Assembly: GCF_039545135.1 (NCBI RefSeq)
Contig: NZ_BAABRU010000030.1
Coordinates: 1 to 42,201 of the forward strand
Source: Herpetosiphon gulosus
GTDB taxonomy: Bacteria > Chloroflexota > Chloroflexia > Chloroflexales > Herpetosiphonaceae
Length of the DNA: 42,201 nucleotides
Direction: 5' to 3'
Made by a program: the position numbers and the translations under genes. A model generated the notes under the pieces. It was not told the origin of the DNA and searched no databases. It was given only the letters and a program-made list of their open reading frames with translations. Positions 17,348 through 26,957 of this stretch are shown piece after piece; the stretch's first letter is position 1; each line of letters starts with the position of its first letter.

Positions 17348-18632
17348 CGCGATGATCCTCAACAATGCTGGCGATATCCCCTAAAAATGGAATCGCCCCG
17401 TAGCGTCCTTCAATATAGTTTTTTTCTAACGACGCATCATTGCGGACTTTATACTCAACCAGCGAGTAGAGTTTGGTTGCTCCATGGCGGGTTTTCTCGG
17501 TAAACCATACTTGATCACGCCGAAACAAGTCGTGACTGAGCAAGTTCGTATCGTGGGTGGTAAAAATCAATTGGGCATGATGAGGGTTACTGGTTGCGGT
17601 ATTGAACAGTTTAATAATTTCCCACGTGATCAATGGATGAATCCGTGCATCCAGTTCATCAACCACCAAGAGCGAACCGTGTTTGAGCGCATGGACAATC
17701 GGGAAGGCGAGCGCTAATAATTTTTTGGTGCCATCCGATTCATGGGCTTCAATCTCAAAAGTTTCTTCTCCGACCGGATTTCCCTCGGCATCAAACTGCT
17801 TATGCAGGGTTATGAGTTGTGACGGAAGGCTGAATGCTTTTGCTATATCGAGACCTGTATGCATCGTAAAATGCTCGGCCTTGTTGTTCGATAGCTCATC
17901 GCGCGATAAAGGTTGTACCTGAATATCAGTAATGCCCACATCAAGCGCTTTGACGAAATGAATAATGGCAGCTTGGTCATCAGCTTGTTCAAATTGTCGA
18001 AGGATATTCGTGCGACCTTGGCGATCATTGATGCTTAAATCGATTTGGATTTGGGTAAACCACTTTAAAATCGTCTTGGCAATCTCCCCATTAAACTGGG
18101 CAATGATCGAAAGAAATAAGGCGTTATTGCGGGTAAACTGACGCAGTTGGCGAAATTCTTTAAACGCTTCAGTAAGTTCAATCTGATCACCTTCCCGTTC
18201 GAAGACCATGGTTTCGCGCACATTCCGCGTGTGATACAGCCATTCGCTGACAACTGCCTGCGAGGTCACTTCACACCCATAGCGATACTGGGTTGTCTCG
18301 ATCATGAACGAAAGCTCAAAGAATGAGGGTTGATCGATGGTTGCCGTGCTCAGACGAAAGCGTTCAACCTGAATGGGATCGTCAATTTGCATACTGCGGG
18401 CAGAATTGATCACAAAATCACGGATAAACCGCAAGGCGGCAATACAATTGCTCTTCCCGCTCGCATTTGCACCATAAATGGCCGCACTAGTCAACAACGA
18501 GACATTCCCGACGGAAAAAACCGTGTGCTGATCGAGCGTTTTATCACGCGACGTGATTGCTGTGGCAGCCATCGAGAAGGTGACTACCTCATGAAAGGAT
18601 CGATAATTTCCAACACTCATGCCAATGAGCAT
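17340..18632 (-). CDS. rloA: RloA-like AAA/ABC-type ATPase (AbiLi-like), 430 aa
   Basis: An SMC/ABC-like ATPase of the AAA_15/AAA_21 group. Walker A is YGANASGKS (residues 53-61). A signature-like segment ESDGTKKLLALAFP lies near 298-311, Walker B LLVVDELD at 321-328 (D325, E326), and an H-loop FTTHDTNLL follows. ATG at 18632 gives the usual N-terminal strand (MLIGMSVGNYRSF). It overlaps rloB, so the two are one transcript and probably one complex. In AbiL- and PARIS-like systems the ATPase senses a phage product and licenses the Toprim nuclease. That role is transferred here by family, not shown. Confidence 0.88.
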   Translation of the reverse strand: MLIGMSVGNYRSFHEVVTFSMAATAITSRDKTLDQHTVFSVGNVSLLTSAAIYGANASGKSNCIAALRFIRDFVINSARSMQIDDPIQVERFRLSTATIDQPSFFELSFMIETTQYRYGCEVTSQAVVSEWLYHTRNVRETMVFEREGDQIELTEAFKEFRQLRQFTRNNALFLSIIAQFNGEIAKTILKWFTQIQIDLSINDRQGRTNILRQFEQADDQAAIIHFVKALDVGITDIQVQPLSRDELSNNKAEHFTMHTGLDIAKAFSLPSQLITLHKQFDAEGNPVGEETFEIEAHESDGTKKLLALAFPIVHALKHGSLLVVDELDARIHPLITWEIIKLFNTATSNPHHAQLIFTTHDTNLLSHDLFRRDQVWFTEKTRHGATKLYSLVEYKVRNDASLEKNYIEGRYGAIPFLGDIASIVEDHRDE

Positions 18633-18688
18633 AACGTACTGCTTTCTGTACAAAACCCGCCTATTTGTGACTTTTTCACACATACGCC

Positions 18689-18717
18689 AGTGTACGTGCC
18701 TGATTTTACGGTGTCAA
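18689..18717 (-). promoter_or_regulatory. Sigma70-type promoter of rloAB
   Basis: On the minus strand TTGACA (18717-18712) is followed after exactly 17 bp by TACACT (18694-18689), four of six matches to the -10. It lies 57 bp upstream of the rloA ATG, so this pair does not depend on DISARM transcription. Confidence 0.7.
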
Positions 18718-18745
18718 GTATGGAACCGTGCTAGCGATTTCCTGC

Positions 18746-18774
18746 TTGAGTTGACTGTCAAGCTGTGGTATAAC
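18746..18774 (+). promoter_or_regulatory. Sigma70-type promoter of the PUA-like/PD-(D/E)XK pair
   Basis: TTGAGT (18746-18751), 17 bp, TATAAC (18769-18774, five of six). The next gene begins at 18838. It is divergent from the rloAB promoter, and the two -35 boxes are 28 bp apart. Confidence 0.65.
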
Positions 18775-18837
18775 AACCAGTACCATTCATAGGCTTCATC
18801 ATGTTCATTTCGACTGCGTAGGATGAGAGGTTCGTTC

Positions 18838-19446
18838 ATGCCACACACTCCTAAAGCATGTATTACCACCTTGGCTATTCCCACCTCGCTCACTGATTTT
18901 GAAGGAATGTTAGAGAAAAATACTAACGCCCAGGGCCAGTCATGGACGGATCTGGAAACAGTGCTTGATCGTGCAACAGGAATACCATTAATGTGGTCTG
19001 GTTTATCGCAGATGCATGCCAGAGACTTCTTGTTTTTTTATCATGGGGTGTCGTCGGTTACCCGGCTTCGCGCACTCCTGCGGACAGCCCAGCGTCAACG
19101 GGCTGATCAATCGGTGATCGCCGTTCTTGAACGCTCCCTTACCCTAGCGCAGCGCTATGGGGGAACAATCTTTGGCTGTGGATTGGTGGGCGGAACAACC
19201 GAATTTCATGCTCAGCCACCCCAAGGAGAGTATCATTTTTATAATCGCCGCTTTGCTCCGATTGAACGCGTCGATTTATTTGATCATCCTTTACCTTACG
19301 ACCAGTTTAAGCAGACGGTTCCCGTCAGTCGATTTCGAGCCGTTACGCCCTTGACCACGGAGCGACTTGCGGCATTGAAAGCCGCGTTTCACGCATCGAA
19401 TCAAGCGCTGCCAGTCTATATTCGCGAGACGACTATTTTAGGATAA
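18838..19446 (+). CDS. Possible PUA/EVE-like modified-base reader, 202 aa
   Basis: ATG at 18838 is preceded by GAGAGG 7 bp upstream; an ATG at 18823 would lack a site. Motifs ARDFLFFYHG (61-70), GTIFGCGLVGG (109-119), HFYNRRFAPIERVDLFDHPLPYDQFK and FRAVTPLTTERLAAL resemble the strand order of EVE/PUA-like domains, which grip flipped modified bases or nucleic-acid ends. It has its own promoter. The PD-(D/E)XK gene follows 30 bp later, and a base reader beside a nuclease is the layout of modification-dependent restriction. Family assignment is tentative. Confidence 0.5.
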   Translation: MPHTPKACITTLAIPTSLTDFEGMLEKNTNAQGQSWTDLETVLDRATGIPLMWSGLSQMHARDFLFFYHGVSSVTRLRALLRTAQRQRADQSVIAVLERSLTLAQRYGGTIFGCGLVGGTTEFHAQPPQGEYHFYNRRFAPIERVDLFDHPLPYDQFKQTVPVSRFRAVTPLTTERLAALKAAFHASNQALPVYIRETTILG

Positions 19447-19476
19447 TGGCCTCTTGCTGAGGAACGAGGTGCTGTT

Positions 19477-20679
19477 ATGGCAAAGAAGCCAGCCGATCAT
19501 TTAACGGCCATCTTATCGTTAATCCACGATCCACGCTTCGTCCAATTTGAAGCAGAACAAACGGCCCCCACTATTTTTAATGCGGTCGGACGAACCCATA
19601 CCGAAACATGGCATAGTGCGCTTTTGGGCTGGCTTCTTGATCCCATGGCGAGTCACCAGTTAGGGGTCTACCCGCTGCAACGCTTTTTATTGCTGTTGGC
19701 CAACCATCAGGTGACTAATCATGCCGCAGCGTTTGATCTGCAATGGTTATTGACATTTGTCGATCTTACTGAGGCCAATGTTCGGCCCAATGAGCGTGAT
19801 CCAAGCGAAGTGCGTGTCAATGATACAGGGCGGTTTGATGTGTTTATTGATCGTCTCAAATTTGAAACGGATCTTCCCCCACCATGGAAGGAGATCCAAA
19901 TTTTGGTTGAGATGAAAGTCGGCGCAGCGATTGATCAAGGGCAATGTGCTCGCTATATGGCCCATATTGATCGTCTTATGCAGCAGGGTATTTTCACGAT
20001 TCCTGTCTATCTTGCGCCAAGTCATGCATTTGTCAAAGATACGGCATCGTTGTTGGGTGATGATCGCTGGATTTCGATTGATTTTCAACACCTCTATGAT
20101 GAAGTGATTGAACCGTGTTTGCATGCGCCAACCGTGTCGCCCTTTGGATTAACTATGCTAAATGAGTATGTCAAAACTCTGCGTTATCGTTTGAAAGGTG
20201 GTTCGCCCTTGATTATTACCCAACGCGATCAGGAGCTTGTTCGTCAATTATTTGCCCAGCATGAACCAGCGATTACCATGCTCTATCAAATTTTATCGGA
20301 ACAATTTACCACTGATTCGGCTGATTTGTCAGAGAAGAAATCGTCAATCCAGGCTCTTACCGCTGGCACGCAACCCGTCAAAATTGCTATTCGGATTGAA
20401 GCAACCACCTTTCAGGCGAAATCCATGCGCGATTTATATGGGCAGGTTTTACACTACCTTGATCAGCATGGCTTGCTTGCGCCGTTACCGCTGCCGATTG
20501 CATCCGGATCGAAGCGCTATTTACTTGCCACCCAACCAGTTCATCCGGCAGGCAATGCCTTTATCTTGCCAGCTCAGTATGGTACCTATTATATGGAGGC
20601 GAATAAAAGCCGCGACGGTGGACTGAATGATCTTGGGAAGCTCTTGAGTCTTTGTGGATTACATTTTGAGGTGCTCTAA
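19477..20679 (+). CDS. PD-(D/E)XK nuclease superfamily protein (PDDEXK_4-like), 400 aa
   Basis: Conserved elements are in the right order: TETWHSALLGWLLDP (E43) near the N-terminus, GRFDVFID (D121), ILVEMKV (E145, K147) and DQGQCARY (Q156, Y160). That is the D...ExK...Q-x3-Y arrangement of PDDEXK_4. The C-terminal half is alpha/beta without recognised motifs and may read DNA. ATG at 19477 follows GAGG. It shares a transcript with the PUA/EVE-like gene just upstream and ends 174 bp before drmA. The likely role is a DNA-cleaving restriction effector. Confidence 0.8.
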   Translation: MAKKPADHLTAILSLIHDPRFVQFEAEQTAPTIFNAVGRTHTETWHSALLGWLLDPMASHQLGVYPLQRFLLLLANHQVTNHAAAFDLQWLLTFVDLTEANVRPNERDPSEVRVNDTGRFDVFIDRLKFETDLPPPWKEIQILVEMKVGAAIDQGQCARYMAHIDRLMQQGIFTIPVYLAPSHAFVKDTASLLGDDRWISIDFQHLYDEVIEPCLHAPTVSPFGLTMLNEYVKTLRYRLKGGSPLIITQRDQELVRQLFAQHEPAITMLYQILSEQFTTDSADLSEKKSSIQALTAGTQPVKIAIRIEATTFQAKSMRDLYGQVLHYLDQHGLLAPLPLPIASGSKRYLLATQPVHPAGNAFILPAQYGTYYMEANKSRDGGLNDLGKLLSLCGLHFEVL

Positions 20680-20853
20680 ACGCAATCACTGCTCCCTTGG
20701 TGCGATCTGCTTGTCTGGCGACGGGGGATATAGCAGGGAATTTAAGCGTGTTGGCAGAGTATTGTGTATTTTTGGGTCGCGTCATGCCAATTATGATCGG
20801 AAGAACCGTAAAAAACGTTAAAAGCGTGCGCGTGGTATTGTTGAGGAGTGATC

Positions 20854-23800
20854 ATGGCCGAATCGATCCTGACTCCACCCGATCCGTTTACGATTCGCGA
20901 TGAACTAGAAACCCTGATCGTGCGTGATTTGCTTGGCCCTGCCGGAGGCGAGCAGGAAGAAGTCCATGAAGTCAGTGTGCGCGATCGCTATTTAGTCGGG
21001 ATGTTGGCTCCGCGTAAACAGCAAATTATCCCAGAATTACATGATGATTTCGAGCGGAGCGCCCTGACCAGCGACGAGCCACCACTGGATGTTGGCACGA
21101 CCCAAGCCCCATCGATGTTTCCTTCCTCAATGGGACTCACCTGCTCCGTCATCCCACAGGCCACAACCTTGATGGTGACGATGACATGGGGCAAATATCA
21201 GCGCATCAGCCGGGAAGAAGCCGATGGCAGTAGTACGCGGATCTGGAAACGCGAGGCTCGCGGTGGTCATTGGCAGCTTGTCCTGAAACCCGGTACGACC
21301 ACGTGGACTCCTGACCCTGACGAACCTGCGGTGCACGGGCGAGCAGTCATCCGTCAGCGGGCGGATGGTTGGAGTGTGAGCCTCTTTCTGCATAATATGC
21401 AGGATGAACCACCGCGCATGCGCGATAGCGCGTGGATCTTTCAACCCCACATTCGGCTCACTGATCCTGATGGGGAAGCAATTTTTCGCCAACGCATGCG
21501 GACGACCCTGCCAACGGATCGTGAAGCGCAGGCAGTCGCGATGCGCTATCGCACCGTGGTTGAGTTTGCCGTTGGGCATGGCGTGAGCGTTCAAGCGACC
21601 CGCGATGCGACCCATCCCCATTGGGCGACCATGCTCGAAACAACGATCGTGCCGGTGGCCGATGTCCCGGTGAGTACCGAGCCGAATCATACTGAAGCTC
21701 CGGAGTTGGTATCGTTGGTCGTCGATATGGATCGGCTGAGCCGCACACCGATGGGTCAGTTTACCGCCGCGCTTCAACCCCTGTGTGTCGCCTACGCACG
21801 CTGGATTACCGACCAAACGGCGCGTTTGAACACTGACCAGACGTTTGCCGCGTGGGGCGATGTGGCCGACGATACCCGTACCCACTGGGAGCATGCCTTA
21901 ACCCGTATGCAGGCGGGGATTGCCTTGCTCGATCGTGATCCGCAGGCGGCTGAAGCCTTTCGCTTTGCGAATCAGGCCATGGCCCGCCAACGTATGCAAA
22001 GCCTGTATGCGGAAGCACGGCGGCGCGGCCAACCAGTCACGCGCGAGACCTTTGATCAGCCGCAGTATCGCTCGTGGCGGGCGTTTCAATTGGGCTTTTT
22101 CTTGCTGAATCTGCCAGGATTAACGCTCCTGCCCCATCCTGATCGTGCCACAACCCCGGAGGCCTTGGCTGATTTATTGTGGTATCCAACAGGCGGTGGG
22201 AAGACGGAAGCCTACCTTGGTTTGACGGCCTATACCCTAGCGATTCGGCGGTTGCAGGGAGTGGTTGCTGGCCGTTCGGGCATGGATGGGGTTGCGGTCA
22301 TTATGCGCTATACCTTGCGCTTGCTCACCTTGCAGCAATTCCAACGCGCCAGTGCCTTGATTTGTGCCTGTGAAACGTTGCGGCGTGAAGCGGCGGCCAC
22401 TGGTGATCATCGCTGGGGGACGACCCCCTTTCGGATTGGGCTGTGGGTGGGCCAACGGACAACCCCGAATACAACGACCCAAAGCAAAGAGGTCTTGAAA
22501 ACCCAGCATCGTGGGGGCTATGGGAGTTTTGGGTCAACCGGATCGCCCGCTCAACTCACGAATTGTCCATGGTGTGGGAGCAGTATTGAACCAGGTCGTG
22601 ATATCAGCGTCAATGAGGCTCGTGGTCGAACCCTGATGTATTGTGGTGATCCACGGGGCGAATGTCCTTTTAGTCGCCGTAATGCACAGTACGAAGGCTT
22701 GCCCGTGGTCGTTGTCGACGAAGAAATTTATCGACTATTGCCAGCCCTGCTGATTGCTACGGTGGATAAATTTGCCCAATTACCGTGGAATGGGTGCACC
22801 CAAATGCTCTTTGGCCATGTGGATCGGTACTGTGAACGCCATGGGTTTGGGTCGCCAGAACTGGGTGATGAAAGTGCCCATCGTGCGCTGCCCAATGAAG
22901 GCTTACCAGCAGTAACGGTGCGTGCTCATGCGCCGTTGCGGCCACCGGATCTCATTATTCAAGATGAGTTACACTTGTTAAGTGGGCCACTGGGAACCTT
23001 GGTCGGCTTATATGAGACGGCCATTGATCGGCTGTGTACGTGGACAGTGCACCAGCACACGATCCGCCCCAAAGTGATCGCCTCAACGGCGACCGTTCGC
23101 CGCGCCGATCATCAGGTCCATGCGGTCTTTGTTCGCAAATTGGCGATTTTCCCGCCACCAGGCTTCGATGCCAACGATAGCTTTTTTGCGATGGAACGGC
23201 CAATTACACCGAGTACGCCCGGTCGTCGCTATCTTGGTATTTGCGCGATTGGCAAACGCCAGAAAGCCGTGTTGATTCGCGTGTATGTTGCGCTGCTGGC
23301 CGCCGCACAAACCTTATACGAGCGCTATGGCGAGGCGGTTGACCCATGGATGACGCTGGTTGGCTATTTCAATGCCATGCGTGATTTGGGCGGGGCACGG
23401 CGCTTAGTTGATGACGATATTCGCACGCGGTTAGCAAAAATGAGCCAACGGGGCTTGGCCAATCGGCGTGCGCCGAACGTTGAAGAATTAACCTCACGCA
23501 AAAGCGCCGAAGATATTCCGCAGTTGCTCGATGCCTTGGAAATTCCCTTTCGGACGGAGCCATCAGCCAAACGCCCACTCGATGTGGTGCTTGCCACGAA
23601 TATGCTGTCGGTTGGGGTTGATGTCAAACGGCTGGGGGCGATGGTGGTCAATGGGCAACCTAAAACCACCGCTGAATATATTCAAGCGACCAGTCGGGTT
23701 GGGCGCAGTACCCCCGGCTTGGTGCTAAGCATCTTGAACTGGTCACGACCGCGCGACTTATCGCACTATGAACAGTTTGTGCAATATCACGCCACCTTCT

Positions 23801-24297
23801 ATCAGCATGTTGAGGCTATCTCCGTGACCCCCTTTGCCGCACGTGCGTTGGATCGTGGCTTAGCTGCGGTGCTGGTGAGTCTCATTCGGCTGTATGGTCA
23901 TGCCTATACCGAAAATTTACAAGCTGGGCATATTGATCGTGACCATCCGGTGGTGACGGCCATGGTGCAGGTGTTAACGGAGCGTGCGGGGTTGGTTACA
24001 GGGCAGGCGGTGATTGGGCATCATGTGCATGCCGAGATTGCGCATCTGCTTGATGTGTGGTTGAACAAAATTCATTATCGCCATGCCGGGGTGCGGCTGG
24101 GCTATCGGAGCAAAAACGATGGTCAGACCGAAGGGCTCCTTCAGGTTCCCAATGCCGATACCTGGACGGACTTTACCTGTCTCAATTCGTTGCGTGATGT
24201 CGAGCCAACGACGAATTTATTGTTGCATGATCACGGGTTTGAGCAGGATAGTCTCCGTCCGTGGTCGGCGGCGCTTGTGCAGGGGGAGGACGAATGA
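20854..24297 (+). CDS. drmA: DISARM protein DrmA, helicase-domain protein, 1147 aa
   Basis: Core component of all DISARM classes. Helicase features: WYPTGGGKTEAYL (G447-T451) as Walker A, IIQDELHLLSGPLG with D704-H707 as the DExH box, VIASTATVRR as motif III, and NMLSVGVDVKRLG and QATSRVGRS in the C-terminal lobe (about 915-950). A zinc-binding insert CPWCG...CGDPRGECPFS lies near 570-610. The roughly 400-residue N-terminal region is specific to the family. ATG at 20854 follows GAGGAG. Its stop codon overlaps the start of drmB. DrmA and DrmB form a complex that is held inactive and is opened by a DNA 5' end; this is known for the family. Confidence 0.93.
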   Translation: MAESILTPPDPFTIRDELETLIVRDLLGPAGGEQEEVHEVSVRDRYLVGMLAPRKQQIIPELHDDFERSALTSDEPPLDVGTTQAPSMFPSSMGLTCSVIPQATTLMVTMTWGKYQRISREEADGSSTRIWKREARGGHWQLVLKPGTTTWTPDPDEPAVHGRAVIRQRADGWSVSLFLHNMQDEPPRMRDSAWIFQPHIRLTDPDGEAIFRQRMRTTLPTDREAQAVAMRYRTVVEFAVGHGVSVQATRDATHPHWATMLETTIVPVADVPVSTEPNHTEAPELVSLVVDMDRLSRTPMGQFTAALQPLCVAYARWITDQTARLNTDQTFAAWGDVADDTRTHWEHALTRMQAGIALLDRDPQAAEAFRFANQAMARQRMQSLYAEARRRGQPVTRETFDQPQYRSWRAFQLGFFLLNLPGLTLLPHPDRATTPEALADLLWYPTGGGKTEAYLGLTAYTLAIRRLQGVVAGRSGMDGVAVIMRYTLRLLTLQQFQRASALICACETLRREAAATGDHRWGTTPFRIGLWVGQRTTPNTTTQSKEVLKTQHRGGYGSFGSTGSPAQLTNCPWCGSSIEPGRDISVNEARGRTLMYCGDPRGECPFSRRNAQYEGLPVVVVDEEIYRLLPALLIATVDKFAQLPWNGCTQMLFGHVDRYCERHGFGSPELGDESAHRALPNEGLPAVTVRAHAPLRPPDLIIQDELHLLSGPLGTLVGLYETAIDRLCTWTVHQHTIRPKVIASTATVRRADHQVHAVFVRKLAIFPPPGFDANDSFFAMERPITPSTPGRRYLGICAIGKRQKAVLIRVYVALLAAAQTLYERYGEAVDPWMTLVGYFNAMRDLGGARRLVDDDIRTRLAKMSQRGLANRRAPNVEELTSRKSAEDIPQLLDALEIPFRTEPSAKRPLDVVLATNMLSVGVDVKRLGAMVVNGQPKTTAEYIQATSRVGRSTPGLVLSILNWSRPRDLSHYEQFVQYHATFYQHVEAISVTPFAARALDRGLAAVLVSLIRLYGHAYTENLQAGHIDRDHPVVTAMVQVLTERAGLVTGQAVIGHHVHAEIAHLLDVWLNKIHYRHAGVRLGYRSKNDGQTEGLLQVPNADTWTDFTCLNSLRDVEPTTNLLLHDHGFEQDSLRPWSAALVQGEDE

Positions 24298-26150
24298 TGA
24301 CCAATCCGAACCTGAGTGTTGGAGATATTCGGCCAAGTCAGGTCGTGCAGAGCTTTGGTATTGGCTCGTTAATTGATTTGCCACACCTCTCGGTCATGGT
24401 CTTAGGCCTCGATGATTGGAGTGTGGATGGCCGAAATGAGGTGAGCGAGGATCGCTTGCTGGCTGCTGTGCAAGCGGAACTTGGCAGTCAGGTGGCGCGA
24501 CTGATGCATCCGCCTGTGGAAGCTGCAACGAGTTCGGGCATGGTCTATAGCGGATCGCCGTTGGTGGGCGTTCCGGTCGCAACCTTTCCGCGCTGGATGG
24601 TCTGCCCGCTGTGTCGCCAGCTGCTCGCCATTGAGAGTGCGTTAGTCCAGCTCAAGACTGATCCGGTTCGTCCTGATCGGGCACGCTATGTGCATACGAA
24701 TTGTGGCAAAGCCAAAGCGCCACCGACCATGGTTCCATCCCGTTTTTTGGTAGGCTGCGAACATGGCCATCTCGATGATTTTCCGTGGAGTTATTTTGTG
24801 CATGGGCAGCAGGTTTCCTGTCCTGGAGTGTTGCGGATCATCGAAGCGGGCGTGACGGGTGAGGCAGCAGAAATTTACATTGAATGTGATGGCTGTCAGC
24901 ATGGTGTTGGTGGAAAATCGCGTCGTCCGCTCTCTGATGCGTTTGGCGAGAAAGGACGGAGTAGTTTGCCCGCTTGTCGTGGGCGACACCCCCATGTGCG
25001 CATGTTCAGTGATGAACCCTGTGTGAAACCGCTCAAAACATTGGCCTTAGGGGCTTCGAATACATGGTTTGGGGTGATGGCCTCGGCCTTGTCGTTGCCA
25101 CAAGCCGTTGATCCGGTGGCGCAAATTGTCGAGGAGCATTGGCTGCACTTCAATCGCGCTACCTCACAGGCTGATCTCGAGGCGATGCGCCGCTTTCAGG
25201 TCATTCCGCCCTATCCGACTATTTCCGATCCTGCGTTGTGGGCGGCGATTGAGGCGCGTCGTCAAGGACACGCGATTGACAATCCCAAAACGTTAAAAAC
25301 ACCAGAATGGCATACCCTCCGCCAACCATTGGATGCTCCGAGTTCACGCCACTTCCGTGCGGTGCCAACCAGTGTCCCCGACGGGATGGCTATGCTGCGC
25401 CAAGTGGTATTAGTTGAACGCCTCCGAGAAGTGCGGGCACTCTTGGGCTTTACCCGGATTCGGGCGTTTGGTGATTTTGAAGAGGCAACGAGTGATGATC
25501 AAGCGCTGGTTGGACTGAGCCGAGGCAAACCAACGTGGGTTCCTGCCACGGATGTGTATGGCGAAGGGATATTCTTGGAGTTTGATGAAGCGATGATCCA
25601 ACGCTGGTGTCAGCGTGCCGCCGTCCAGCAGCGCCAACGTGACTTTCAGGCAGCCCATCGCACGTGGCGGACCCAACGTCGGCTTGATCCCAATCAAGGC
25701 TACCCCGATATTCGTTATACCTTGCTGCATAGTTTGGCGCATGCCCTGATTCGCCAATTGGCAGTGGCCTGTGGCTATGCCATGGCGAGTTTGCGTGAAC
25801 GGATTTATGCCCTAGAACCGACGGCAGATGATGGCCCTATGGCGGGCATCTTAATCTACACCGCTGCCGCCGACAGCGAAGGCACCTTAGGGGGATTAGT
25901 GCAACTAGGAGCGCCTGAGTTCCTTGGGTATCATCTGCGTGCCGCGTTAGAAACTTTACATATCTGTGCCTCTGATCCGCTTTGTGCCGATCATGAACCG
26001 CAAACGGAACCGGGCTTATTACATGGGGCAGCGTGTCATGCCTGTTTGTTTCTCCCGGAAACCTCATGCGAACGCGGCAATAAGTATCTTGATCGTTCGC
26101 TGGTGGTTGCGACGGTTGAACGGGATGATTTAGCATTCTTTACGGGGTAA
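24297..26150 (+). CDS. drmB: DISARM protein DrmB, DUF1998 family, 617 aa
   Basis: The start is at ATGATG 24294-24299, overlapping the drmA stop; 24297 gives the best distance to GGGGGAGGA. Zinc-type pairs occur early: CPLC, the GCEHGHLDDFPW segment, and CDGC. The C-terminal third is the DUF1998 domain: RYTLLHSLAHALIRQLAVACGY, then ILIYTAAADSEGTLGGL, then the four-Cys cluster CASDPLCADHE...CHACLFLPETSCERGNKYLDR. Length fits DrmB. It works with DrmA in DISARM. Confidence 0.93.
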   Translation: MTNPNLSVGDIRPSQVVQSFGIGSLIDLPHLSVMVLGLDDWSVDGRNEVSEDRLLAAVQAELGSQVARLMHPPVEAATSSGMVYSGSPLVGVPVATFPRWMVCPLCRQLLAIESALVQLKTDPVRPDRARYVHTNCGKAKAPPTMVPSRFLVGCEHGHLDDFPWSYFVHGQQVSCPGVLRIIEAGVTGEAAEIYIECDGCQHGVGGKSRRPLSDAFGEKGRSSLPACRGRHPHVRMFSDEPCVKPLKTLALGASNTWFGVMASALSLPQAVDPVAQIVEEHWLHFNRATSQADLEAMRRFQVIPPYPTISDPALWAAIEARRQGHAIDNPKTLKTPEWHTLRQPLDAPSSRHFRAVPTSVPDGMAMLRQVVLVERLREVRALLGFTRIRAFGDFEEATSDDQALVGLSRGKPTWVPATDVYGEGIFLEFDEAMIQRWCQRAAVQQRQRDFQAAHRTWRTQRRLDPNQGYPDIRYTLLHSLAHALIRQLAVACGYAMASLRERIYALEPTADDGPMAGILIYTAAADSEGTLGGLVQLGAPEFLGYHLRAALETLHICASDPLCADHEPQTEPGLLHGAACHACLFLPETSCERGNKYLDRSLVVATVERDDLAFFTG

Positions 26151-26153
26151 GCG

Positions 26154-26957
26154 ATGGTGACGAATGCGTTGCAGCGCGAACTGTATCGGTTGCTCCAAAC
26201 CGTACCGCTCGCGTATATTCCACAGATTACGCAGCTTCTCGCGCCATGGGATCGTGCGCCTGATCCCCGTGGCCAACAGCAGATACTGGCTGCATTACCA
26301 GCCAATGATGCGCTGCACCAGGCGGTTGCCCACCTCTTGCTCGGGTGGTGGCAGGATACCACGCGCTGTTCGGGGTCTCGGCTGAGCGATCTGATCACGA
26401 CTGGTGCGTATATTTATGCCCAAGAGCGGCAGCACGCACAGCTTGATTTAGTTTGGACTGGGCCAACAAGTCGCGAAGCGGTGCGTCAGACGACCCAAGC
26501 ATTACTTGACGTAATCCATCGTGCGCAATCGACTTTGCTCTTGATGGCCTTTGCCATCTATGATATCGACCCCATCTTGACCGAGTTGGGACGCGCCGTA
26601 GAACGAGGCGTGTCCATCACGTGGATTATTGAACGCTATGATCGTTCTCAATCGCAACCGCATGCCTATCGACTTCCCGCATCGCAGGTGCTCCAGCATC
26701 CTCGTTGTACGCTCTACGAATGGCCGTTGACGCAACGGCCACCAACAGCAGCGGATCGGTATGGTGTGATGCATGGCAAATGTGCGGTTGCGGATGAGCG
26801 GATCGCGTTGATATCGAGTGCGAATTTTACGCGCTATGCCTTGCACGACAATATTGAGGTTGGGGTCTTAATCGATCATCCAACGCTTCCCGCACGCTTG
26901 AGCCGCCATATTCAGGAATTAATCGTGCTGGGCGTGTTTCAACCCATTGAGGACTAA
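26154..26957 (+). CDS. drmC: DISARM protein DrmC, phospholipase-D-fold nuclease, 267 aa
   Basis: It starts 3 bp after drmB. A single HxK motif, MHGKCAVADERIALISSANFT (H207, K209, D214, with the downstream SSAN), is typical of PLD-fold nucleases that dimerise to build one active site. The upper half has AQSTLLLMAFAIYD, the usual first strand of the fold. In DISARM DrmC is the nuclease subunit and is dispensable in some systems. A short hairpin GAGG-actaa-CCTC followed by GTTTT overlaps the stop codon and may end the transcript. Confidence 0.92.
   Translation: MVTNALQRELYRLLQTVPLAYIPQITQLLAPWDRAPDPRGQQQILAALPANDALHQAVAHLLLGWWQDTTRCSGSRLSDLITTGAYIYAQERQHAQLDLVWTGPTSREAVRQTTQALLDVIHRAQSTLLLMAFAIYDIDPILTELGRAVERGVSITWIIERYDRSQSQPHAYRLPASQVLQHPRCTLYEWPLTQRPPTAADRYGVMHGKCAVADERIALISSANFTRYALHDNIEVGVLIDHPTLPARLSRHIQELIVLGVFQPIED

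Noticed and set aside
20751-20797. Promoter before drmA
   Set aside because: TTGGCA and TATGAT are present but at unsuitable spacing; drmA may depend on read-through or a promoter I cannot place.
5285-26957. BREX or Pgl system suggested by the PglX-like methylase
   Set aside because: No PglZ, BrxC or BrxL is present; drmD, drmA, drmB and drmC define DISARM.
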